Translations under genes and position numbers: made by a program
Assembly (NCBI GenBank): GCA_037176725.1
Contig: JAZBRS010000049.1
Location: forward strand, 32,356,001 to 32,420,000
Direction of reading: 5' to 3'
DNA length: 64,000 nt
Source of the DNA: Posidonia oceanica
Lineage: Eukaryota > Streptophyta > Magnoliopsida > Alismatales > Posidoniaceae
Shown here: positions 21,145 through 30,975 of the stretch, piece after piece
Layout: every line of letters starts with the position of its first letter
How positions within the stretch are numbered: position 1 is the first letter of the stretch
The notes under the pieces: model-generated
Databases searched by the model: none
What the model saw: only the letters and a program-made list of their open reading frames with translations
What the model was told of the DNA's origin: nothing

Positions 21145-23904
21145 TTATAAAAAAAGTTTAAGTAAGAGGAAATATTTATACCAAACATACCTACAATCAT
21201 CTTCATTTGGATTCTTATGCTTAGATGGACAGTTTCGAGAATCATGATTGGCATTTTTTTCCCTACAACTTTTGCATTGTCTACCCTTTGTCCTTAACTC
21301 TCTGTCTGACTTGAGCCTTGGCACTCCACCACCCTTTGGTCTACCTCCCTTACCACTGCCCTTGGTTTTCGCTATTAAAGGAGGCAATATAGTAAGCTCT
21401 GTAGTAGGTTTGAAGGTTTTACATGAAGAACGGGTTATGGACCGTCGTTTCGAACTTCTACCCTCCAATTCATCATCTACATCATTTGCAACAATAAAGT
21501 CTACACCTTGCATCTTATCCATCTCTTCAATGATCCATTTCATGTGTTCCTTTGCAAAATCATAGAACTCCCTTCCACGATTTACACGAGTGGCGATTTG
21601 ATTGGCCAACAACATAACATCTACATTATGGTTCATCACATTGTTTGCATATATATCTTGTTTCATACCATCCTTGCATGATTTGAACTATCGCTTCAAC
21701 AGAAAATGGTCTGGTAATATATAAATTTTGAAGTATATAAGGAATGCAAGTAGATGCCTGCAAGGATAACCTTTAAATTCAAACATACAACAGCTACACT
21801 TCGACTTTGAATGATCCATTTCAGATGTGATCAATTTGCAATTGTTGTCAAAACCCTTCCTTGAAACAATGAATGTGTTAATGCCCTAGACAAAATAGTT
21901 GCAGAAAGATTACTTTCAGCATTTCATAATAGTTAACGTAACACGAAAACTAAAAGACCTGAATAAGTTACAGTGTCATTAGAATTAATTTAAGTGTTGT
22001 AACATAATATTTATTTGTTACTACACCACTGTTAGTTAATGTAACAGAGTAGTTGTAGAAATATTTCATTCAGATTTCATAATAGCTAATGTAACACGAA
22101 AACTAAAACACCTGAATCAGTTACAGTGTTAATAGAATTAATTTAAGTGTTGTAACATAATATTTAGTTGTTACTAAACCACAGTCAGTTAATGTAACAG
22201 AATAGTTGCAGAAAGATTTCATTCAGATTTCATAATAGTTAATGTAACACGAAAACTAAAAGAACTATTTGATTCTAGGCAGAAATAGATGCATACCTTG
22301 GCATTCAGATCGTTGTCTTGAGACGGGTACACATTGTAAAATAAACTTTTATTCAATTCAGATTGGAAACAGTAAAATAATTTCCGAGTATACAAATCAT
22401 TGACTTGTTTCTCCATTGCCACACCACTTTCCATGTTCGCATCCTTATGCCTCGATTTATAATCACAAATATTTTCAGTTTCTCTTTGCTTCCTTAAACA
22501 GTCCTCATAACGAGTTATAAACTCCAACAAAGATGTGTGATGCGATACAAAACTCTGTACAAATGCATTCATACTCTCACTCCTTTGGATTGAACTCATG
22601 CCTGCAAAAAACGTATTCACCATAAAAGCTGGAACCCATTGATGTCTAATATTATAAATAGATATTAACTATTTGTTGTTGATCAATTTGTACATTTGAA
22701 CCTACTGCGACCAACTTTCTTCAAAAATCTCTTCAAATTCAGATTCATATACAACTTTGTTAAACTGTTCTATTGCCTCAAATTTGGTGGCAATCCCACC
22801 GAGCTTGTCCGATATTTTGTGCATTATATGCCACGCACAAAACCTATGTACAGTATTGGGTAAAGCCTGAACTATTGCAGCAGTGAATGCAGGATCTTGA
22901 TCAGTAATAATTGCAAGAGGAGCACGACCCATGCATTCAATGAATCTTTCAAACAACCATATAAATGCTGAAGTATCCTCATTGTAAATAAAAGCACCAG
23001 CAAATGTAACAGTCTTCCAATGATGATTAACTCCACAAAACATGGCAAATACAAGTTTGTAATAATTAGTGCGGTATGTCGTGTCAAACGTAACCGTATC
23101 TCCAAAATGCTCAAAATCATGTCTTGATATTGCATCTGACCAAAAGCAGTACTTTAAACGACCTTCATCATCCTTCTCAATAGCATAAAAAAAAGCTCCA
23201 TTCGCAAACTTTTGTAGTTGGAAATGTTCAACAAGAAATTGGGTATCATAGTCCTTCGTATCTTCCCTATAATCTCTCTTGAAATTCCATACATCTTTTT
23301 TAGTACATCCCAGTTTATCATAGCCACCATATTGTTGACTCATAATCTGGATCTGTCGAGATGTACTAATATTCGCAGCATGCATAGATTTAAGTTCTAA
23401 CTTCTTAGAGACAGAGATACTTCTATTAACAGACAAATAATGCAACTTAGAAGGACTAACAAGTTCATGATTATGCTCCTCTACAAACTTGACAACATGC
23501 CAATTAATCCAATTAACATCAACTTTAACCTTCAATCTTGCATTGCAATCTACACGTGTGAAACAAATTCTCGTATTTTGTTTACGCTGAAAATCAGAGT
23601 GATTTTCAGCCATCTTTTGTTTGGCAAACCCCTCCCTAGAGCAAACAAATAATTGTTGCGAGAACTTCCTTTCTTTAGTGTTCTTATCAATTCTTTGCTT
23701 TGTAGAATAGGAACGAACTGAAAAACCAGCTTTACCACCATAACATGTATAAAATGACTTAGCAACATCAACACTAGTGAACATTTGACCAACATATGGT
23801 TTAACAGACAACTGTTGATCACTAACTAAAGGGCAATCATCTAAAGCATTATCCGCAACAATAACTTCAGAACTTGTTTGCGGATTACATTCTACAACAT
23901 TCAT
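21145..23904 (-). pseudogene. FAR1-type MULE transposase gene of MULE-C, two main exons, three stops
   Basis: Exon 1 (23904 to 22297) starts MNVVECNP and encodes the FAR1 DNA-binding domain and the MULE transposase core: VTFDTTYRTN with the first Asp, IITDQDPAFTAAI with the second, and HRFCAWHIMHK. Exon 2 (from 21885 down) encodes a SWIM zinc finger (KCSCCMFEFKGYPCRH) and a C-terminal CX2C-HX4C-type knuckle (CKSCREKNANHDSRNC). A donor-like GTATGT near 21188 suggests a further short exon. Stops are TAG at 22702-22704, 22669-22671 and 21688-21690. Each stands where a Trp is expected; MULE-A confirms this for the first two. The transposase would bind the TIRs and cut and join DNA in the nucleus. 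FAR1 and FHY3 are domesticated relatives. Confidence 0.88.
21886..22296 (-). repeat. Transposase intron with a 153/154-bp tandem repeat
   Basis: Units start at 21898, 22052 and 22205 (gttgcagaaagat and variants), giving about 2.5 copies. Each contains GTTAATGTAACACGAAAAC. Reverse-complemented, the unit is clearly homologous to the repeat in the protease intron at 19203-19631. Splice signals are GTATGC (donor, 22296) and TTTTGTCTAG (acceptor, 21886). Confidence 0.78.
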
Positions 23905-24635
23905 CCTTACAACGAGTATGTATTCTCTGCAAGTAAACAATTACTTAATTATTAAACAGTTTTAGTGGAAATGAAACTAATAGACCTAAAACAACAAACC
24001 GTTACGTAGCAATAAACCTAAATCATTAACGTAACAATGAATCTGATACACATCAATAAAATCAATAAGTACGAATTAAAATATAATCTTAGCCCTTGAG
24101 AGTAAGAGTAAAACTAAAACTATTCAATACTTAACAACAACATATAAACTGAAAGCAAAAAATCGTTAATGGTCGACAAAAAATTACTAGTGAAACTAAA
24201 ACTACTAAATACGTAACAACAACTCTATAAACTGAAAGCAAAAAATCCTTAATGGTCGACAAAAAAATAATAGTGAAACTAAAACTATACAATACGTAAC
24301 AACAACTCTATAAATTGGAAGCAAAAAATCATTAGTGGTCGACAAAAAAGTAATAGTGAAACTAAAACTATTCACTACATAACAACAACTCTATAAACTG
24401 AAAGAAAAAAAATCGTATACGTAATACACTGAGAGGTAGTTTTCAAACAGATAGGGATCACAACTTTTTAAAACTCGTCAAGTTAGAAAGAAAAATTAAA
24501 TCAGTAACCAAAACTACACAAGAATAAGTTAACGTGATCCTAAATACTATATGGACTACATGTCACACTAAATCGTTAACAAAAGCTTAAGCAGAAAACA
24601 TTAAGGTGATAGTAAGAGACTGTATGGACTACATG
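23905..24635. repeat. MULE-C right arm with an 83-bp tandem array
   Basis: Four units of 82-83 bp lie at about 24109-24425, each with GAAACTAAAACTA, an AATACGTAACAACAAC-like stretch and TGGTCGACAAAAAA. Unit starts (aaactaaaac) are at 24111, 24193, 24276 and 24359. MULE-A has only one comparable unit (about 1730-1800). The block lies upstream of the transposase start and may hold its promoter. There is no gene here. Confidence 0.7.
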
Positions 24636-24640
24636 CCACA

Positions 24641-27599
24641 TGTAACGACCCGAGTCGCTACCCACAAAAACCAAAAGCCCAACAAATTTAAAACTTAATT
24701 AATTACAACAATTACAATAAACGACTAAGCTAAATAACAAATATCTATGCCAGGAATCTGCAGTGTACAGCTACGTGACTCCCACTATATGCACTAGAAC
24801 TCCGAACCAGCTAATCATCTACACCTGCAACTGAAAACCACATAAAGCACATGTGAGTGACCTAGAAATTCTCACCCAGCACACACCTCGCAAAAACCAC
24901 GCGAGAAATCAGCAAAAAACCTCAAATACGGCACTACCAATAAAAACCCCAAATCCGAGTCCACAATAAGCAATATAATCAATTAAAACACCCTTCCCAA
25001 AGCTAACATGCTAAAACCGGGGAAGACAGGCGTTTACAGAATATATCATAAACCACGGTCCACTGGCCCAAAACCTCGGCACAACTCAAAACCCTCCAAC
25101 CCTCAGGCTGAGAAAACACTCGGCCCAATACGGCCCAAAACAAGGCGGAAACACCTCATAAAACCAAATCTCAATCAATATCACGACCCACCAGCCCAAA
25201 GCTCAAACCAAAACTACACGCCATAACTAGGCGGGAAAACATCTGGCCAATACAGCCCAAAACTCAAACCACAATATCACGCCATACACAAGCGGAAAGC
25301 AACTGGCCCAAACAACAGCAAAACTCACAAAGCCCAAACTCAGACAAAGCTCTAGGCCTAATACGGCCAGCAACAACCAAAACACAGCCCCACGGGCACA
25401 AAACCACAACTGATAGTGTTGCCTGGCTCCAAGCAACCGACCTGGCCTCAAGTAGTAGCCAGGGACTCACCCCTGCAGCTCACTGCACTGCCACGAACAC
25501 CTGCCTTATGGAGGAGCGTGTCCGTCCCGACATCTCGTCACTAGAGACGCCTCAAAAGCGATCCCCACTTGGGAAAGCTACTCATCCCAATTGGACAAGT
25601 TGTCCTCACTCAGGATAAACCACAGGGCACGCCAAATATACGGCGACCTCAACTCAGTGCTCTGAACCACTAGAGGCTCCAACCCCTAGGCTCAGCCAGC
25701 ACCAGTGCCTCGAACCACTAGAGGCTCCAACCCCTAGGCTCAGCCGGCACCCAAAACTAGGCGAGTCCCTGTGCCCGTAACAACTAGGGTATCACGTCCA
25801 GCTACGCAGGAGTATCATACCTCCTGAGTCCGCTACCACGATACCGCTAGGTACGGCCGGCACTCCGACCCCCAAACCTCAACCCAGGCGAAGTGTGTGA
25901 CACACCAGGAACGCCGTCGCATCCTCGGGTCCAGCCAACACAACTCTCATATTTTCGGCCATGGAAAACCTCGGCAAAAACTATTTGCAAACCATTCATG
26001 TTTTTCCTCAAAACCTCTTTGAAAACATTTATTAAAGATCATGGGCTAAAGCACAATAAGCCCCAAAACCAACCATGGAAACCACGTCGGAAAACAAGGC
26101 CGAGAGAGCATCCCAAACCAAAATCGGCAGACCGGTACTCCAACCGGTAGACCGAAAATCCCTGCTTCGGTGGAACCAAATCCACCGGCAGACCGGTCCG
26201 TACAGTGATCGGCAGACCGATATCACACCGGTCGTACCGAAAATCCCTACTTCGGTGGAACTAAATCCACCGGTCGGAGCGATCCAACCCTGAAAACGGC
26301 AGACCGATCAATATCGGTCGACCGAATTCAGGTTCTGGTCTAAATCTGATGGAAAAAGGTGACACCGATATGAACCGATGTACCGATTTCCCCCAGAAAT
26401 CGGCAGACCGACCAAAAAGGTCGTGCTGAACCAAGACAGGGTAGAAAACTTATAAAGCCGACTTAAAACCCAAAACACCCGAATAAAACTCCAAATCTAG
26501 CATGCCATATACCGAAATCTCCGGAATTCAATAAGGAATGCAACCATACATATATTATGGCATTTTGAGGCATGCAACTCACAAAAACACCGAAAATCCA
26601 ATATTCAAGCCATTTTTCATCAAAAGCCTCAAACACTATCAAACCCATGCAAAATCAAGCATGCAACATATTGAAGCGAGCACATCTGCTCAAGCAACCC
26701 AAACATATCACATTCGCCTCAATCTGAGGCCCAAAACACCAGAATTCACTGGGAAACCACAATCAGGCAATTAAGCCGCTCGGGCCATATATTCGGCCAA
26801 AACCACATAAAATCTCTAAAAATCACCAAACCTCTACTATAGCATATAAACATAGCAAGGGACACATGCATAGTAATATCTAAACAGTTAGAGCTCCTAG
26901 GGCGAGGCGTGTACCTTGGGATAGAGGGACAACCTCCGTCCTCCGGTGATCCACACGCACTCCGAGCTCCACGTGCCGCTCTTGGGCTCGCTGCTCCACC
27001 GGGACGACGACCGGAGCTCGCCGCACCACCGTCGACCACCACCGCACGCCGGCCACCACCAGCAACCACCACTGACAGCCACACCGGAGGGGAGGAAGAA
27101 GGAGAGGAAGAAGAGGAAAAGGGAGAGAGAGGAGGGAGGAGGAGAGGATGGGGAGAGGGGGAGGAGAGGGCTGTGCCGGCCAAGCTAGGGCACGGGCGCG
27201 GGGAAGGAGAGGGAGGAGCGGGCACGAGTGGGGAAGGGGAGAGGAGGCACGCGTGAGGGGGAAGGATGGCACGTGCATGAGGGGGAGGAGGGGAAAAAGA
27301 GAAGGGAGGGGAAGGGCACGTGAGGGAGAGGGGGTGAGGGGGAGAGAGAGAGAGAGGGAGGGAGGGAGAGAGATAAAGAAAGAGAAAGAGAGAGAGAAAG
27401 CCAGAGACTAGACCACAATCTGTTCCACCAACCACCACAAGTGGGGGTCCACAATAAAATACAAGTGGAGACCCACACAAACCACAAATGGGGCCCACAA
27501 CAACTCAAGTGGGGCCTGCAAGGCCAGTAACACCCGACCACAGCCAAGGAATTCATTAAAAAGCATAATTACAAGGAAAATGAATTCCCGGGTGTTACA
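24641..27599 (-). repeat. Solo LTR of the gypsy family, inserted in MULE-C
   Basis: The 2959-bp block begins TGTAACGACCCGAGTCGCTA and ends GGTGTTACA. It is flanked by the 5-bp repeat CCACA (24636-24640 and 27600-27604), and MULE-A shows the unoccupied site. It is the inverse of the LTRs of the gypsy element at 30976-41114. It contains a GA-rich low-complexity stretch (about 27080-27410) whose long open frames are compositional. It also has a block of CCGGTAGACCGA-like motifs (26120-26430) that differs from the corresponding part of the full-length element, and two copies of a ~50-bp unit (25655-25752). Recombination between two LTRs would have left this remnant. Confidence 0.88.
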
Positions 27600-27604
27600 C
27601 CACA

Positions 27605-28374
27605 TTAAATCGTTAACATAACACATTAATTGAAACTACAACAGATTAACATAGCTAGAATATAATCAATGAATTTTAATACCAAAACTAGAAGTAAAAA
27701 AATTAATATTTTAACTGTAACATCTTAGTCGTGGGTTTAGAAATGAATTCGATAATTCCGTAATCATGGTTAAATAAAGACGTCGCTTATTCATACAAAA
27801 TATGAAATAAAAAAACTAATAAACATATGGACAGAGTCTTGTTATGTTCTTCTTATCATCATAGAATAAAACATAATAGGCCAAAACAAAATGAAAAAAA
27901 TCGCCGAACTACTAACCTGGTAGCCTCCTTCACGAGCACAAAGACTCCACACTCTCCACACCGGTTTCAAACAATAGCTTCCAAATGGTAGCAAACAGTT
28001 TTCGCAACTCTCCAAACCGTGTCTACACTCTCGAAAGAGAAAGAGTGTCTTGCGTGAATGGCTACAATAACATGTGGAATGCAAACAGTCTCAAGTGCTT
28101 CTTTCTCCAATATTCTACACGTTAACAACTCAAAAGTAGAGAGCCACGTGAAAAGGCAAAATATATTGCACACATTATACTGAACAAAACGTGTGGAAGC
28201 CCAAGAGACATAAAAAAAGTGGAACAATTTGACATATAGTGAGCCACGTGGAATGTTGCATTGCTTCCTCCAAGAAAAAGTCTTCTCCTCCATCAATACT
28301 TTTGACATCAAATCCAAAAAAACACATGGGATATCACTTTGAATCTCAGCCGTAGATTATAAATTAGAGGGCAG
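27605..28374. other. MULE-C right arm, outer part
   Basis: Non-coding; it continues the arm interrupted by the solo LTR and is colinear with MULE-A 1945-2760. Motif CGTTAACATAACAC is at about 27611. Reverse-strand open frames at 27842-28317 have no recognised domain. Confidence 0.5.
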
Positions 28375-28429
28375 CAGATTAAGGGCCTTACTTTCAATAA
28401 TGAGGCCGGGCCTCATCTGAGAATTTGCC
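28375..28429. repeat. Right terminal inverted repeat of MULE-C
   Basis: Minus-strand start GGCAAATTCTCAGATGAGGC, with the palindrome GAGGCCCGGCCTC. It is followed outward by a (TA)n tract to about 28457. Confidence 0.8.
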
Positions 28430-28462
<33 letters not shown>

Positions 28463-28731
28463 AAATGGGTCCGTTTATGAAAAACCTTCCCATAGTATAC
28501 ATCTGCTTGACCCCTGATTTCAAACAACAAGTATAGCGGACATCCGGAACGGACATCCGTTTTTCTCCTGTGTTTATGCCATCCTTCAGCAGACGTCTGG
28601 AGTTGACGTCCGTTTAATCCCTATGTTGGAGCAGTGTTCCAACAGACGTCTATTTCAAACGTCTGCAAAGTTTCTGTGTGAATGCAGTGATGTACCGGAC
28701 GTCCGTTAGGTTATTTTCAAGTCAAAACACA
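28430..28731 (-). repeat. Right (5') LTR of copia-1, outer part
   Basis: After the TA tract this resumes the LTR with gggtccgtttatgaaaaacc and ends gtcaaaacaca, whose inverse is the LTR start. It is homologous to 2816-3150 and, inverted, to 29625-29892. With 12269-12657 it forms one complete LTR that MULE-B and MULE-C separated. Confidence 0.82.
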
Positions 28732-29624
28732 ATAATAGCGAAATAAGAAATTCCCATCTTTGATAATTTTTCCATCATCCAATTGTTCTCGAATTGGTGC
28801 ATTCTGTAATTCAAAATATAACAGTGATAAAAGAATCCATTAAAGAAGATTCCATGATTCCAATTAGACATTTCTTGAGTCCCTTAGGTATAGACACATG
28901 GAAATTAAAACGACCCGCCACTGTTTGCATAATTTAAGTGCAAGACCCCACTAAAGCCCAATGGATAAGATAGCATCAACTTCTAGTGACATATGGATTC
29001 CTATTGTTGGAATCTGTGGGTTGCACTGTAGAAATGGTGGTAATGGCTTTCTGTCCATCTGTTTCTAGCTTTCCCACAGGTGACCAACTTAATAATTTTC
29101 TTCTAGGTCCGGAAACATAGTATAAGCACAACCTAATAAATCTCAATCCCAATCATCAATCAATAAGGCAAAAAGAAAAAGAAAAAAAATCGACCTTATC
29201 CAGGGAATCTTCTTGACCCAAGTGGCGTTTTCAAAGGAAATGGTTTGCCATGCATTTGTCTGCAATGCACATCAGCATCTGAGTAAGTGTGAATGTGTTC
29301 CTCTCGAGACAAGGGACACTATCTGTTAAAAGTGTTGCATCCGTGAGCATATTTTTTTAAAAAAAATCATAGAGAAATTGAGGCTTTCTTTTTCAAACAA
29401 CCTGGGGTTGATGTCTGATTTGCTGCAAATATCTTGGCAACTGCAGTCTTGGACATACATGATAAGCTTCATCGAAAAGAAAGGATCGATTAGGACCACA
29501 TAAAACTATTGGTTAGGAACACATAATACGTAAGCATGTGTTTAGAATAGACTGATAATTCAAAAGTTTCTCATTCAGTCTAATGATTTGTTGGATAACT
29601 TGACACGTCACGATATGATAGAAT
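28732..29624. other. Unassigned sequence between copia-1 and a solo LTR
   Basis: I do not recognise this stretch. A possible splice acceptor on the minus strand at about 28808 (tattttgaattacag) precedes open sequence reading NAPIREQLDDGKIIKDGNF, which could be an exon relic. Nothing else supports a gene. Confidence 0.25.
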
Positions 29625-30198
29625 TGATCGAGTTTTGATTTGAAAATAGCCTAACAGACGTTCGCTATGCCACTATATTCATTTAGAAATTTTGTAGACA
29701 TCTGAAACGGAGGTCTGTTGGAATACTACTCCAACACAGGATTAAACGGACGTCCGTTCTAAACGTCTGCTAAAGAATGACATCGACACAAGAGAAAAAC
29801 GGAACGTCTGTCTTACTTACTGTTTGAAATCAGATGTCAAGCGGACGTCCGCTACGGGAAGGTCTCTTATAAACAGATCCGTTTTACCTCACATATATAT
29901 ATACATCATTAAGTTGAGATTTTATATGAAAGTTGTTCATCCAATCTTTGAGAATCTTTGGTGCCGACGGCTCTCTCTAGGATGAGGGTTTGATCTTTCT
30001 TCTTCGTCAATCTCTATATCTTATACTCATCTTGATTCATAGTGAAAGCTCTCTCTCTGCCTCGAGGACGTAAATACTTTAGTCGAATATCATAAATCTT
30101 TATGTTTACGTATGTATTTCGATCTGTTGTTGTTTTCTCTATTTTCCTTTTATCGTTTGATTCTTGTTTGTGGAATAAAAGGAAATCGTTTCCTAACA
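29625..30198 (+). repeat. Solo LTR of the copia-1 family, uninterrupted
   Basis: It starts TGATCGAGTTTTGATTTG and ends TTTCCTAACA, 574 bp. It contains both halves that are separate in copia-1: the GACGTCCG-rich first half, a short TA tract (29893-29903), then the GGTGCCGACGGCTCTCTC half. It has no PBS or coding sequence after it. The flanking pentamers (AGAAT and GAACT) are not identical, so the target duplication has decayed or the borders are slightly off. It shows what the copia-1 LTR looked like before MULE insertion. Confidence 0.8.
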
Positions 30199-30970
30199 GA
30201 ACTATTGGATGAACCTAACCACACATATATCATTAGGTATGCCGTATACAAAAACACAAGTAAAACGAGACCGATCGATTCATTACTCTCACAAGCAAAG
30301 ATGCATGCATGCATCTCTTCGGGGACGAAGGTTTGCGACATACATGTGTTTCAATATGTTCTTAAATGATTGTCGTTCATTATTACCATTTACATGGCTA
30401 GTCTCGTATCAATGTCAAATATATATGGCGAATTAATAAAAAAATACATGAGGAGCTTCACAACTTTTAAGCCTAAAGTCTTGTCTATTTCTTAATTTTC
30501 CTTTTTATAAACATGAAGTATTGTTGAAGTTCATGAAGTACAACGAAAGAAACTAGATTAGAGCAAATCGGTTAAAATCTTACATTATCGTCGGTCAACT
30601 TCATCAACCCAAGCTGAAGGTTTAGATAATCATACCATATAAAGGTTTGCCACAAATCATACCGTATATCTGCTTCTTTAGTAAATCGAAATTGTGGTGG
30701 GCTTTTCTTTTACTTAAAATTTTGTGAAACTGATTGGAGGAATGCTTGGATTATACGTATTTCTAACTTTTATAAGGACTTAATTGCAAGGATAGCAAGT
30801 ACCTTCCAATCCACATGGTTATTTTTCCAGAATGCAGTGGCGTGCTTGACCCACTAGGTATGTATGGCTACATATCTCGTCTCCTTCCCTGCACCTTTTT
30901 GGACATATGATCAGATATATCAACAGCTCTAGTAATAGGATTGGCAATGAGAGAAGTGGGTCTTTAGTCT
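30199..30970. other. Intergenic DNA, no feature seen
   Basis: AT-rich sequence. The short open frames at 30112-30436 on both strands overlap the LTR end and show no domain or codon pattern that supports a gene. Confidence 0.4.
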
Positions 30971-30975
30971 TTATA

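Larger units (their letters stand above)
15214..28429. mobile_element. MULE-C: Mutator-like element with a Ulp1 protease gene and a FAR1-type transposase gene
   Basis: The 13.2-kb element (about 10.3 kb without the solo LTR at 24641-27599) is bounded by imperfect TIRs. It has a Ulp1-type cysteine protease gene on + (16203-19925) facing a FAR1-type transposase on - (23904-21145). MULEs with a Ulp1-like gene are known in plants (Kaonashi-type elements in Arabidopsis, CUMULE in melon). Here both genes and both termini are visible in one copy. It lies in the (TA)n tract of the copia-1 right LTR, end to end with MULE-B. Both genes carry disabling changes, so this copy is probably not autonomous today. 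Confidence 0.85.

Noticed and set aside
26746..27556. Long minus-strand open frames (up to 250 codons) rich in Pro, Ser and Leu
   Set aside because: They lie in the GA/CT-rich part of a solo gypsy LTR. The same open frames recur in every LTR copy (31012-31716, 38135-38803, 60700-61353) because of composition, with no domain.
28745..28925. Possible plastid or mitochondrial DNA insert
   Set aside because: The composition suggested it, but no organelle gene could be matched from the translation in any frame.
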